From Microplitis mediator (lineage: Eukaryota; Arthropoda; Insecta; Hymenoptera; Braconidae): 64,000 bases of DNA. The stretch is from contig NC_079978.1 of NCBI RefSeq assembly GCF_029852145.1, forward strand, positions 13,147,828-13,211,827, given 5' to 3'. Position 1 is the first letter of the stretch. Every line of letters begins with the position of its first letter. The notes beneath the pieces are model-generated. The model ran no database searches, had not been told where the DNA came from, and saw only the letters and a list, made by a program, of their open reading frames with translations. Made by a program: the position numbers and the translations under genes. This document shows, piece after piece, positions 10,913 through 22,398 of this stretch.

Positions 10913-11997
10913 TTAGGGTGTCCCAAAAACAACAATTTTTTTTTTAACGTCTTACGGGCTTAAAAGTAACTTCATATTATAAAAAGAATCCCTACAAAAT
11001 TTCAGCCAGATATCTTTAAAATTGAGCTATCACAAAGGGGGGTCTCCTTTCCCGTTTAAAATACACGCGAAAATTGTTCATTTTAGTTATTCGTTATTAA
11101 GACTATGAAAAAAATTTGTTCTTGAATTCCGCCTAGTATAATTTTGTAGGAAATTAAATTCTCTACAAAAAAGTGCTGATGCATTATGTATGTCAAACGA
11201 ACTGAGAAAATGTTACGGGGCTTCAAAAATCAACAAAAATTTAGTTCACTCAGTGTTAAATTTTTTTTTATTATTTTTTATTTTTATTGCATTAAAAAAA
11301 TTTTTTTTTAAATTTTGACGAGCATGTTCCTGTAGAAAATCCAATTTCCTACAAAAAGTATTTAAAATCATATATACGTCACATGAATGAAAAAACAGTT
11401 ACAGGGCTTTGCATGTCAACGATAAGTGAAGTTTGAAAAATATTAATTTTTTGAACGTAAATGTCAACGGAAAGTGAACTTGATTTTTTGTTGACATTTA
11501 AAGTCCTGTAACTTTTTTCTCATTCATATGACGTATATATGATTTCAAATACTTTTTGTAGGAAATTGAATTTCCTACAGGAACATGCTCGTCAAAATTT
11601 GGAAAAAAATTTTTTTGATGCAATAATAAAAAAAAATTTAACACTAAATAAAATAAATTTTTGTTGATTTTTGAAGCCCCGTAACATTTTCCCAGTTCGT
11701 TTGACGTACATAAATGCATCGGTACTTTTTTGTAGAGAATTTAATTTCCTATAAAATTATACTAGGGGGAATTTAAAAACAAAAATTTTTCAGTCTTAAT
11801 AACGAAAAACTGAAATGAAAAATTTTCGCGTGTATTTTAAACGGGAAAGGGGACCCCCCTTAGTGATAGCTCAATTTTAAAGTTATCTGGCTGAAATTTT
11901 GTGAGGATTCTTTTTATAATATGAAGTTACTTTTGAGCTCATAAGACGTTAAAAAAAATTTTTTTTTTTTCTTTTGGGACACCCTAATATATTTAAC
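10913..11997. mobile_element. Fold-back element FB1, TTAGGGTGTCCCAAAA ends
   Basis: Long inverted repeat: the left arm (10913 to about 11440) begins 'ttagggtgtcccaaaa', and the right arm (about 11470-11997) ends '.ttttgggacaccctaa'. Matching internal phrases include 'aaatttcagccagatatc' with 'ggctgaaattttgtg', and 'gggcttcaaaaatc' with 'gatttttgaagcccc'. The centre is near 11455. Both ends sit in TA-rich DNA. No protein is encoded. The arms have diverged by many substitutions, so the copy is not recent. Confidence 0.85.
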
Positions 11998-13009
11998 ACC
12001 AAACCACGTATCTACTGTTTCTTTTTTCTCTTTTGAAGTTCTAGTCTCTTAGAATTTTATGTAGAATAACGTATTTCAGCGGCACCAAAATCGGGGCTGA
12101 CCACCTGGCATATCTTCCATGCAGAATTAAAAATAAAAAGGTATGTAAAATATAAAAAAATCATATTGTAATTATGTTCTCGCAGCTAAAAATCTGTGAA
12201 AAAATTATTCTTGGTGAATTAAAACCAACGCTAATAAAAATATTGATGTTTTCTTGTTGGTCAATGGAGATGGACTTAGGGTTGTTCACTCCCTAAACTT
12301 AATTATTCAAAAAACCCAAAAAGACGTATCCTCTACTTTTTTTTTTCCTTTTTCGATCGCCGTTTGTTCCATTAAAATCGATTGGATAGTTTTTTTTTTT
12401 ATAAAAGTTTTGTGAATTTAAATTCTTATAACTTCTGTTCTATTTATTTTTTCATCATAACACCAATAGCACTTTTCAGTATTTTTCGGCCCGAAAATGA
12501 TACCGTTGGTCCTATTTGATTATTCAAACTGCAAACATGCAAAACTTGAAAAACACCCCTTTGGAACCTAAAGTTTGAGGGGTCCCTGATTAATAAAAAT
12601 GATTAAAAATGATTTCACACGTTAAATGTCCATAAGAGACAGGATTAGAAATGATTTGAAGGATTAAAAAGTATTTAAAATGATTAAAAAACAAATCATT
12701 TTAAATACTTTTTAATCATTTTTTTTAATCAGGGGTAGTTTCACCCCCTAGATATGTTTTTCCGCAGCTAAAAAAAAAATACGTGACCCTGAGATTTCAA
12801 CGGAGAATAACATATCTCAGTCTCATCGAAATCGGAGAGGGGCACTTGGGATACCTTCCTTGTGAGATCAGAGCTATAATATATAAAGTAACCGAGAAAA
12901 ATGTTAAAGATGGTGTTTTTTCTGTTGGTAATATTACTTAAACTGAAGAACGAATTGCATTACATAATGTGGTGATTGGAAAAGACCATAAAGATGAAGA
13001 GTTGGCATG
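11998..13009. other. Old repeat DNA, no gene
   Basis: Two related phrases about 750 bp apart ('ggcaccaaaatcggggctg...gcatatcttccatg' near 12080 and 'catcgaaatcggagagggg...ataccttccttg' near 12820) show a decayed tandem or nested repeat. A short inverted repeat sits at 12595-12730 ('aaaaagtatttaaaatgatt' pairs with 'aatcattttaaatacttttt'). No coding signal. Confidence 0.5.
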
Positions 13010-13794
13010 CACGGAAAAAAAAAATATTGTGTTTATCGCTCACCAACGGAGAGTGACAAGTGTATCGTGATTAGTTCTAAATTGTATTGCTACTACCACA
13101 ATATATATATCGATATGAATGAAACACTAGATACTTATAATAATGATCCTACGGATTGTGCATATACTTAAATGTATAGTGATCGTCAGGTAACGTATCC
13201 ATATCGTACCAAAACGGATCGTGATTATCGCGATCTACTTCTCCAGCACCACCACTCATAACCAAATTATTAAACTTTATAATGCATATCTTGCAAATTA
13301 TACAGTGTTTATTTATAAAATTATTAATTATTTAAAGTGCACAACGACAATGAAAAAACACTAATTATATATCTAATGCAAGAATTGCTGTTTTTTATCG
13401 ATTAATTTTTTAATTTATCTTTGAAACAAAAAAAAAGACTGTAAAATTTACATCAATTAATTACGTATATTCTATTACTTAACATTTCTTGATATTAAAT
13501 AATAATTTTTTATTGCACCTATTAGAATTATTAATATGTGATTATTAATGCCAGCTAAAAATAAAATTGTAATGAAGTTAAAGTTGTAAATTTATCTATT
13601 TTAACCTCAAATTAGTTTTAATAACAAAACGGATCGTTACTATAGCGAAACGATCTTATGATTTCGGGATCCGCCTGGATCGTGATAATCACGATCCGAT
13701 AGACCAAGACTTTCCGTATACAACGGATACCCAACCGAGGAGAGTGAATATCACGATACCGTTGAGTGGTGAGCGCAATATTTTTTTCTCCGTG
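13010..13794. mobile_element. MITE, CACGGAAAAAAAAAATATTG termini
   Basis: The left end 'cacggaaaaaaaaaatattg' and the right end 'caatatttttttctccgtg' are inverted repeats extending inward to 'cgctcacc' and 'ggtgagcg'. The flanks are TG on both sides, possibly a mutated or alternative dinucleotide duplication. The interior has 'aacggatcgt' and 'acgatccg' words on both strands. No transposase. The 63-codon frame at 13618-13809 lies inside and is not considered a gene. Confidence 0.75.
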
Positions 13795-13929
13795 TGATTT
13801 CAAACACAATGAAATCCATTACATAAAATATATCCGGGAAAAATGACTGGAATTTTTATCTTTTAAACTTTCCATCATTTATTAAATTATACAGCTAATT
13901 CGATTTTGGAATTATTTGGTTCAGTTGTT

Positions 13930-14270
13930 TCAAAGATATTCGAAAAAAACTTTTTTTTTGTCGTTTCTTTCTCCCGCGATATCTCTCGACCGAATTAACC
14001 GATTGAGACGATTCTTGCAGCATTCGACACGGTTCATTAAGTTTTACAGCTGATTAGATTTTGGAGTCGATCGAGTCGATTTTAAGAAATTTTGAAAAAA
14101 CTATAAAAGCTTATTTTTTTCGTTTCTTTTAGATATCTCCAAGTCTATTCAACCGATTCATGTAAAATTTCTAGGAAAGTTGATAGCTAGTTCTTTCGAT
14201 TGCCACCAAAACCACTCAAATCGAATAATTAGTTCAAATGTTATAAAGAATTCACACACACACACACACA

Positions 14271-14313
<43 letters not shown>
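13930..14313 (+). repeat. Family R repeat, copy C
   Basis: Core 'cgatatctctcgaccgaatt..accgattgagacg', then 'gctgattagattttgga', then a (CA)n slot at 14253-14313. The 3' half of the family is absent; an inverted repeat (14315-14545) follows instead. Confidence 0.75.
14253..14313. repeat. (CA)n microsatellite in family R copy C
   Basis: About 30 CA units with one TA interruption. Confidence 0.95.
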
Positions 14314-14314
<1 letters not shown>

Positions 14315-14316
<2 letters not shown>

Positions 14317-14545
14317 TATTCAAAAATTAAAAAAATTTTTTTTTTAAATTTTTTTTTAAATTGGCTGAAAATTAAAAAAATATAGCGACTCACTTTCTCA
14401 CCGATTTTCCTCTTCCGGACTTTAATTTACCTTTGGGCAACGCTAATGCCGGCGGTAATTTTTTTTTAATTTTCAGCCAATTTAAAAAAAAATTAAAAAA
14501 AAAAAAGTTTTTTTAATTTTTTAATTTTTTTTTTCAAAAATTTTC
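14315..14545. repeat. Inverted repeat with GC-rich loop
   Basis: A/T-homopolymer arms containing 'aaattggctgaaaatt' (left) and 'aattttcagccaattt' (right) flank a 70-bp loop at about 14385-14455. The loop includes 'aacgctaatgccggcgg', a close match to the loop of the big palindrome at 19051-19080. Confidence 0.65.
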
Positions 14546-14821
14546 GATTTTTCTTTTTTTTTTTTTTCATTTTCAAATTTACCAAGTCACTGATATAGAA
14601 TTGAGAGGAAAATAGAAAAAAAATTTTTTTTTATATTTTTAATAATAATTATGACCTTTTCGGAGCGAAATTCTTGCTCCTTTAATTTTATCAAAAATTC
14701 AATCAAGTGGGATAAAAAAACGGTTGTCTGGATTAAATTGAAACTTGATAAGGTTTTTGTGGGTATATTGAACAGTAAAAGGCACACTTAACATTAGTGG
14801 TTCCCGCGATATTTTTGAGTA

Positions 14822-15000
14822 CACAGAAAAAAAAAATTCTTGATTCGAGAAAATTTTTCTTCATCCAAGAAATTTTTTAGCAGGTAGAATGGTAACCAAA
14901 AATTTCTTGAACGAAGTAAAATAATTTCTTGAATTTTAAATCTTGAATTAAAAAAAAAATCTTAATTGAATACATCGGTTACACTTGGCCCAATATCACA
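14822..15000. mobile_element. MITE left end, CACAGAAAAAAA
   Basis: The sequence begins 'cacagaaaaaaaaaattctt' after TA-like context and carries 'ttcttg' and 'caagaa' words like the elements at 546, 25760, 44182 and 63338. The right terminus was not located, so the end coordinate is approximate. Confidence 0.4.
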
Positions 15001-16105
15001 GCGACTTATTTTAAAAATTTTTGTGTCTTAGTATAATAAAGACTTATCTTAGCCTAAATATGTCACTGACTTAAACCAAGAAATAAAAATATTTAGTAGA
15101 AGAGAGTGATACTCTTTATTAGAGACATATGATGTTTTGAAATAATAAACGACGTCAACTTGAACTAAAAATAAAAGTAGTTGGTTTAAAACAATTCAAC
15201 TCTTGGTTTCAACAGTATTCTCTTAGGCCAATCACAGTAACAATCTCAGGCGAAGGTTACTAGAGTCTTAAGCCAAGAAAGTTTTCTCTTGTATTTTTTC
15301 ACTAGCGCTTCTACTTTTTTCTCCTCCCCATTGTTAGGAATAAAAATTGCTCTATCTTTGTCGCGCTAGATAATTAATTTTAATTGATATGTACGTATAA
15401 AAAAAAAAACTTTTTATTGTAAATTTGTTTTTTTTTACCGAATTTTTATAAACAAATTTACTTTTTTTATACATTGCAAGCGTTTTGTGAGAGTTTCATA
15501 TACTGTGTTCAGTATTCAATTGAAATGTTAACAAAAATTTTTTTATTTAATTACAACTAATGGTATTTTGATTTAAAAATTTTTTTGAAGCTACAATCCA
15601 TTGATATTATCTCTTTTCTCCAAAATAGTGTTTAAGTTATTATTGCGACTGAAAAACATCGCAATCAAAATTGTAGTAAGGAGTGGAAAAAAATGTAAAG
15701 GAGAAATGAAAGATAAAAGTGAATATAAATGTCATAGTTTTTTAACAAATTAATTAAAACATAACAAATTCATAAATTATGATTTTCATATATGAAATCG
15801 AACACAGATATATAATTATTTAATTTAATTTGTCTATTATGTGATAAAAAAACAACATTTTAATAACTAGGATATACTTAAATTTAACTTATCAAATATT
15901 TCAATACCTAATCATATTTTAACAACTTAAATCTACTTAAATCTCAGTCATAAAATATTTCTCTAACAATTGATATATTTTATAAATATTAAATTATAAG
16001 TAGAAGATTCAATGAAAGCAATGACTGAAACTTGCTGTCAGTACATTTTGATAAAAATGTAAAAAACATTTTGATGGTTTATCACAGCCTAACGATTTAA
16101 AACTA
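15001..16105. other. Downstream flank of the minus-strand SAM gene
   Basis: AT-rich, no gene seen. On the minus strand this is the 3' flank of the SAM-domain gene. Several AATAAA-like words are present, but no single polyadenylation site can be chosen. Confidence 0.45.
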
Positions 16106-19100
16106 TTATATTGTTTTTTCAAAAATTTCAACAGTATCTTTTATACTTGATGGCAGATAATCGAATTTCGTCACTATTTGATAAATGCATCTTTGGATGA
16201 GGAGATACAGATGAAAACTTGCCTTTGGGAATTTGGCGTGGAACACGTGATAAAGCTTGAATAAGCAGTCAAATGCGTTAATTATTGACTTGAATTCATA
16301 ACGAATATGATCTATGACTAACAAAATTTGACTGTAGTCATCCAAGGATCCCTGTATAATAAGGTACGGTTGAACCGTTTCCTTTCTCATCAAGTGTTCG
16401 TTCTGTAATTTTTCTATTATTTCTTCGATGTCACTGGCAGTCTGTAACCAAATGTAATATTTTATAATAAAACAAATAACATCAATTTACAGTACCATAT
16501 ATATTAGTTCATACTTTTGCGAAAACGTAAATATTATCTATGGCTTCTTGAGTAGAAATTTTTTCTTTTTTGCTGCGTCGACTCTTAGGTGGGATTAAAT
16601 GAGCGAGAATAGTCATCTTAATCAATAATTTACCTGCAACATTTAAAAACTTGTTAAATTATTCTAAGACAAAAAAAATAAAAGGTTTTTTAATAATATA
16701 GTAAGACCGCATAAAAAAATATGTACGTAATAATTCGTTAGCAATAACGGAAAAATTGTTTACTTACGATCTCGACTTTTTTTATCTTCTCCCAGCAATC
16801 TCAACTTTTCTTTTAAAAGATGAATCGATTTTTCTTTTGTATACTTTACAGGTCTTAAAATTTTTATTTTTTCGAAAAATCTGTTCCAATTATTTTGGAA
16901 ATTCTCTTCTTTTCCTGGGTACATTAATTGAAAATCAACAAATATCTGTAAAAATACGAAACCAAAATTTAAACAAGTATTTTTTAAAACTTCTGTTTCA
17001 ATTCAAAAACTGTCACTTAAAGTAATAATGTCATAGTAAACTGCACATTACCAATTTAACGCTTCTTGAGTCATTAAAAATACTCCATTACTGTAAGTAT
17101 TCATTGACGGTTGAGTGAGACGATTGGTTTCGGACTTCAAAGGTCTCTATCCATTTTTCGACAACTACTGTCCATGGAGTTCGGTTACGTTGAAGCCATT
17201 CTAGACTTTCCCGGTGTCGATCTATAAGAATAGACGAAGGTATATAGCAGGAAGATAGAAGGTATATAGTCATTTTGTAATGTTGATAATAACCGAAAAT
17301 TAATAACTTTATAAAAGTTGCTAATAATCATAATTTTGACAATTATTTATGTACAAGCAGAATATTACAAATTAAAAAAAAAACTCAATATTAATTACTT
17401 TTTAAGCTTTCAAGAATTGCTTTAGCCCTATTAGTTATTTCTACAGATTCACACCTTTTTCTTTTGTTTACGTTGTTCGATTGGAATAATATATTCTTAA
17501 CTTTGTCCGGTAATTTTCCTCGGCAAGGAATAAATTTACCAGTGCTTGAGTTCTTAGAATTTACTGAACTTGAGTAAAAAACGCCAATACTTGTATGGGG
17601 AAATACAGCTTGGATTTTTTTTATTAGGGCTGCATAGTGATGGCACCTCAGACGGCTATAAATATAAAAAGAAAAATTACCAGAATTGAATATGTGTATC
17701 AATAACTTTACTATTAGAAAGATAATTTTTGTCAATTTGTAACTTTAAAATCATAACCGATTAATATATAGATATATACTTACTTTCTGTTTTTTAACCA
17801 TGGATATAATTGTCGACCAAAATCAGTTAATTGTTGTTGGGACTGGGAAGACAATTTATCGTTATTGTCATAGTCTCGTTGAACTGCATCTCCTTCTGGA
17901 GCTGCAGCTAGCAGTTCCGTTAGATCGAAATCAGGGAAAGGATTGGTTATCAAAGCTTCATCGTCAAATAATAAATCATTATTATTAGCTTCAATCGTTG
18001 CATCAATTTCTTCATGAGCAATTGTAGGCACTTCAGACTAATAATATAAAAATTTAAATGAATAAATAAAAAATTGATATACACTGGTCACAGAAATTAA
18101 GGGATAGAAAAAAAATCCGAAATTTTCAGATGATTTTAAACATGCTGTAACTCGGTGAAAAATGGTCGTATAAAAAAAAAAAAAAAAAGGAAATTGTAGC
18201 CTCAAGTTTCTTGTTTTCAGATCTGGACCTCAAAATTTTTTATCATGTACGGTTCCGGAGTAATCATAAGAAAACCAACGAAAAAAAAATTTTCAAAATT
18301 TTTGCTGGTCTTTCAATACCTCTATGGGCGACAATAAATTTTTTTGAATAATCCGACTGTCTGACTTTCCTCGGAAATTTTATGCCCTTTAATTTGGTGG
18401 CCTTAAAAAGTCTCTACGACGATTTGGCGCCGAGTTATCATTGATCAAAGCAAAAAAGTCCATTTTGGCTTTGATAATCAATAACTCCGGATGTATTGGT
18501 CGTACAGAAAATGGAAGCAGGGTTTTGAAAACTGGAAAACATTCCCTATAAGGCAAAATTAGTGGCATTTGATAGAAAAATTTTTTTTAAAGCGATATTG
18601 TTTGGTAAAAAACAGGTCAAAATTCACAAATTTAAGGATATTCGGAAATCTTGCTATAACTTTGGATATAACGGATGAACAAAGGATATCTTCGACTTTT
18701 TTTCAACCTCAAAGTGTCCTGAAAAAACCCTGAAAATTTCAAATCGCTGCGATTTTTCTTTCTTAGTGCCCCGAAGCTTTGAATTTATCGATTTTGTCAA
18801 AAATCACCATAATTGGTAGTTTCTCGGTTTTTGTTCATTTTTTCGATTTGAAAATGTTTTTTTTACCGATAATCTTCATTTCTCTGATCAAAAAGATCGA
18901 TTATCGAAAAAAATTGAAAAAAAAAAATTTTTGAAAAATTTTTTTTTTTTTTTCAAAATTTTGTTTTTCAAAAATTTTTTTTTTTCAAAATTTTTTTTTT
19001 GTTGTATCTGCAATGATTTATCATTGTCAAAAAAAATTCCTAAAATTTTTTTTACCGCCGGCATTAGAGTTACCCAAAGCGTATGTTTGTTAAGTTGACA

Positions 19101-20534
19101 TTTAAAGCAGATGCAGTTACAGCGGTAAAAAAAATTTTAGGAATTTTTTTTGACAATGATAAATCATTGCAGATACAACAAAAAAAAAATTTTGAAAAAA
19201 AAAAATTTTTGAAAAAAAAAATTTTGAAAAAAAAAAAAAAATTTTTCAAAAATTTTTTTTTTTCAATTTTTTTCGATAATCGATCTTTTTGATCAGAGAA
19301 ATGAAGATTATCGGTAAAAAAAACATTTTCAAATCGAAAAAATGAACAAAAACCGAGAAACTACCAATTATGGTGATTTTTGACAAAATCGATAAATTCA
19401 AAGCTTCGGGGCACTAAGAAAGAAAAATCGCAGCGATTTGAAATTTTCAGGGTTTTTTCAGGACACTTTGAGGTTGAAAAAAAGTCGAAGATATCCTTTG
19501 TTCATCCGTTATATCCAAAGTTATAGCAAGATTTCCGAATATCCTTAAATTTGTGAATTTTGACCTGTTTTTTACCAAACAATATCGCTTTAAAAAAAAT
19601 TTTTCTATCAAATGCCACTAATTTTGCCTTATAGGGAATGTTTTCCAGTTTTCAAAACCCTGCTTCCATTTTCTGTACGACCAATACATCCGGAGTTATT
19701 GATTATCAAAGCCAAAATGGACTTTTTTGCTTTGATCAATGATAACTCGGCGCCAAATCGTCGTAGAGACTTTTTAAGGCCACCAAATTAAAGGGCATAA
19801 AATTTCCGAGGAAAGTCAGACAGTCGGATTATTCAAAAAAATTTATTGTCGCCCATAGAGGTATTGAAAGACCAGCAAAAATTTTGAAAATTTTTTTTTC
19901 GTTGGTTTTCTTATGATTACTCCGGAACCGTACATGATAAAAAATTTTGAGGTCCAGATCTGAAAACAAGAAACTTGAGGCTACAATTTCCTTTTTTTTT
20001 TTTTTTTTATACGACCATTTTTCACCGAGTTACAGCATGTTTAAAATCATCTGAAAATTTCGGATTTTTTTTCTATCCCTTAATTTCTGTGACCAGTGTA
20101 TATTCTAATGATATTAAGATAAATAATTAATATTCAAAACTTACAGTTTCACGATATTCACCGATTTTATTTTTCAATAAAATTCTTGTGGCCAGGTGAG
20201 GACACATTTCTTCTAAATCGCTATCCGATAAAATTTTTAATAAATCGATGGTGATCCCATTGTCTGAATTGAATCAAAAAGAGATAAAATTAGATATTTA
20301 ATTTTATTCAAATTTATCTATATGAGAATTTGGAAAAAAAAAGAAATTAATTTTTAAACTATTAATTTTTATAAAATATTACAAATAGTATGAATCAATT
20401 AAATTAAATTTAAAATGATACAAATAAAAATTCTTACCGACAAAACGTTGGGTTACCACATCTTCGATTCCCCATTCTTTAAACCAACCAGTTAGGTCGA
20501 GCTCAGCTGATGGTGAATTATCGGCCATTTTCAT
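16106..20534 (-). CDS. SAM-domain protein, SAMD3-like, eight exons, one in-frame stop
   Basis: Exons (minus strand): 20438-20534, 20145-20263, 17784-18037, 17399-17655, 17052-17221, 16768-16945, 16515-16633, 16106-16441. All junctions are GT-AG and phases match; the sum is 1530 nt, about 509 residues. Residues about 11-68 form a SAM domain (LTGWFKEWGIEDVVTQRFV, then ..DLLKILSDSDLEEMCPH). An acidic stretch follows, then RLRCHHYAALIKKIQ, a WL..N..PW..V...W block, DFQLMYPGK and a helical C-terminus. This order is that of SAMD3-like proteins (from memory); the function is unknown and SAM suggests protein-protein binding. Exon 5 has TAA at 17088-17090, so the gene is broken, or the base is an error. 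A ttccag acceptor just before the first ATG suggests an upstream non-coding exon. The second intron carries a 2-kb palindrome. Confidence 0.72.
17088..17090 (-). other. In-frame TAA inside exon 5 of the SAM gene
   Basis: The reading ...EYLQ-stop-WSIFNDSRSVKL continues in the same frame up to a phase-0 GTAATG donor at 17046-17051. That donor matches the phase of the next exon, so the stop is a point lesion inside an otherwise consistent exon. A donor at the stop itself would leave phase 2 and break the next exon. Confidence 0.7.
18080..20100. mobile_element. 2-kb near-perfect palindrome (fold-back element) in an intron
   Basis: Two arms of 979 bp (18080-19058 and 19122-20100) are exact or near-exact complements wherever compared, with no net length difference. 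Termini are 'cactggtcacagaaatt' and 'aatttctgtgaccagtg', flanked by TATA on both sides, fitting TA target duplication. The 63-bp loop is unpaired and more complex ('ggcattagagttacccaaag'). No protein is encoded. It lies in the intron between exons 2 and 3 of the minus-strand SAM gene. The arm identity implies a recent origin or ongoing arm-to-arm conversion. Confidence 0.92.
20145..20263 (-). other. SAM exon 2, the copy duplicated in inverted orientation at 21471
   Basis: This exon encodes the second half of the SAM domain. Its plus-strand counterpart (21471-21589) differs by only a handful of codons. Similarity continues into both flanking introns (20264-20437 with 21286-21470), so genomic DNA was duplicated, not an mRNA. 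Confidence 0.8.
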
Positions 20535-20825
20535 GAACTGGAATAAATTGTTAAATTCGAATCATTTGGAATGCCCACATGGATAATTATTTTATATAAA
20601 TTCAGACAAAAAAGTTCATTTTTGAATATTTAAAATTGTAACCTATAAACAGTTGATGATATTATACAAATATTTTTCTCAATTTATCTATAAATTGTCT
20701 TATTGAGAAGGTTATTTGCATGTTTGCATGTTTAGGTTTCCACTATATAAAAATGGTGTATTATCGTACGATGGACGGTGTGGCTCAATAAGTTATAGAT
20801 CAAATTGAACGGAATATAGTATAGG

Positions 20826-20896
20826 GCCGGATAGCTCAACTGGTAGAGCACTCGGCGCGTTACCGAATTGGTCTGGGTTCGATTCCCAGTTCGGGC
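20826..20896 (+). tRNA. tRNA-Lys-like pseudogene, second copy
   Basis: Same body as 7851-7921, with anticodon loop CGCGTTA instead of CGCGATA. The A and B boxes are intact; U33 is absent and acceptor mismatches are shared. It is part of a repeat cassette and is not expected to work in translation. Confidence 0.75.
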
Positions 20897-21080
20897 TATC
20901 TATATTGTTCTCAATTTATCTAAAAATTATCTTATTGAGAAGGTTATTTGCATGTTTGCATGTTTAGGTTTCCACTATATAAAAATGTGGAAATGGTCCA
21001 CCATTTAAATATAGTGGAAACCTAAACATACAAACCTCTCAATAAGACAATTTATAGATAAATTGAGAAAAATATAGATA

Positions 21081-21151
21081 GCCCGAACTGGGAATCGAAC
21101 CCAGACCAATTCGGTATCGCGCCGAGTGCTCTACCAGTTGAGCTATCCAGC
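21081..21151 (-). tRNA. tRNA-Lys-like pseudogene, third copy
   Basis: Same as 7851-7921 with one extra change in the acceptor (GCTGGAT on its own strand). It is the mirror partner of 20826-20896. Confidence 0.75.
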
Positions 21152-21672
21152 ACTATACTATATTCCATTCAATTTGATCTATAACTTATTGAGCCACACC
21201 GTCCATCGTACGGTAATACACCATTTAAATATAGTGGAAACCTAAACATGCAAACCTCTCAATAAGACAACGTTTTGTCGGTAAGAATTTTCATTTGTAT
21301 TATTTTAAATTCAATTTAATTGATTCATACTATTTGTAATATTCTATGGCTCTAGCCTTATATATTTATACTTTGCAAAAATTAATTTCTTTTCTTTTTC
21401 AAATTGTCATATAGATAAATTTTAATGAAATTAAATATCTAATTATTTCTCCTTTTGTTTTACTTTAGACAATGGGATCACCATCGATTTATTAAAGATT
21501 CTATCGGATAACGATTTAAAAGAAATGTGTCCTCACTTGGCCACAAGAATTTTATTAAAAAATAAAATCGGTGAATATCGTAAAATTGTAAGTTTTAATA
21601 ACATTTATTATTCATCTTAATATTATCTGAATAAATATATTAATTATTTTATTATCAATTTTAATTTCTAGT

Positions 21673-21917
21673 TAAGTACTTCTAGAGCGTGTGTTGAAAC
21701 AAATGCAGACAGTCCAAACTCGTCACAAAAATCATCTATTGCACCAGACAGAAGTTCTTCGACGTTTTTATGCGCTCTTTGCAGTATTCAATTTTCTGAT
21801 TTTGAGGCATACATCGTACACTTAAGATGTACACATCAAATTTACGATTACTTTCATTGCCCGATGAGTAATTGCTCACGTGTTTATCATTCGAAATATA
21901 GTCTTAAGTATCATTTA
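21673..21917 (+). other. C2H2 zinc-finger segment of the transposase-like gene
   Basis: After a tttctag acceptor, the frame encodes a Ser-rich linker and then two Cys/His clusters: C-A-L-C with H-x5-H spacing, and C-P-x4-C with YHSKYSLKYH. Zinc fingers of this kind are common at the N-termini of eukaryotic DNA transposases and bind element ends (family knowledge). It ends at TAG 21918. Confidence 0.65.
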
Positions 21918-22398
21918 TAGAATAAATCTATACAGATAGAACGCTCAATTGATGTACTTGAAGCAGAATCGAATTTGGCAGAAAGTGCTGTAGATTTTCA
22001 AAATCATAATTTAAACGTTTCTAATATTAATTTTGATAGAATTGAAACTAGCAATAGTACTTTAACCAATTCAAATGAAGACGCTAATTTAATGGATTTT
22101 AGTAGGATTTTCGTTTCTGAAATTTAAAAAATCATATCTCATTTATATAATATTCTTAATATCCCGCGTTCTTTGATCCAAACAATTTTTAAATTAACAG
22201 AGTCTTTAGTCAATAATTTGACAAACAATATAAAAAAAATCATATGTAAGCCAGAAAATAATTCTGATAAAAAAGATGATCAGATAAATTCAATCATAGC
22301 TCAAGTAAAAAAAACTTTTAACAACTTGAGTACCGATTATTTACGGATGAAACATTTTTCATCATCACAGTGCTACGTAGCACCAGATCCAGTTAGTA

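Larger units (their letters stand above)
20675..21268. repeat. Inverted pair of tRNA-like cassettes between the divergent genes
   Basis: A plus-oriented cassette (20675-20985) has a 50-bp direct repeat 'cttattgagaaggttatttg..ggtttccactatat' on both sides of a tRNA-like sequence. A minus-oriented cassette (21001-21268) follows with the same parts (repeat blocks at 21001 and 21221, 220 bp apart). The right edge runs into the remaining 12 bp of SAM exon 1' ('cgttttgtcg'), so the insertion or an associated deletion removed the start of the plus-strand gene. The single cassette at 7795-7990 is the same family. Confidence 0.8.

Noticed and set aside
10913..10920. TTAGGGTG words as telomere-like repeats
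   Set aside because: Insect telomeres are TTAGG tandem arrays. Here each word occurs once, at the end of an inverted repeat.
17800..17988. Plus-strand ORF opposite SAM exon 3
   Set aside because: It is a shadow of the acidic exon on the minus strand; the splice sites and phase support the minus strand.
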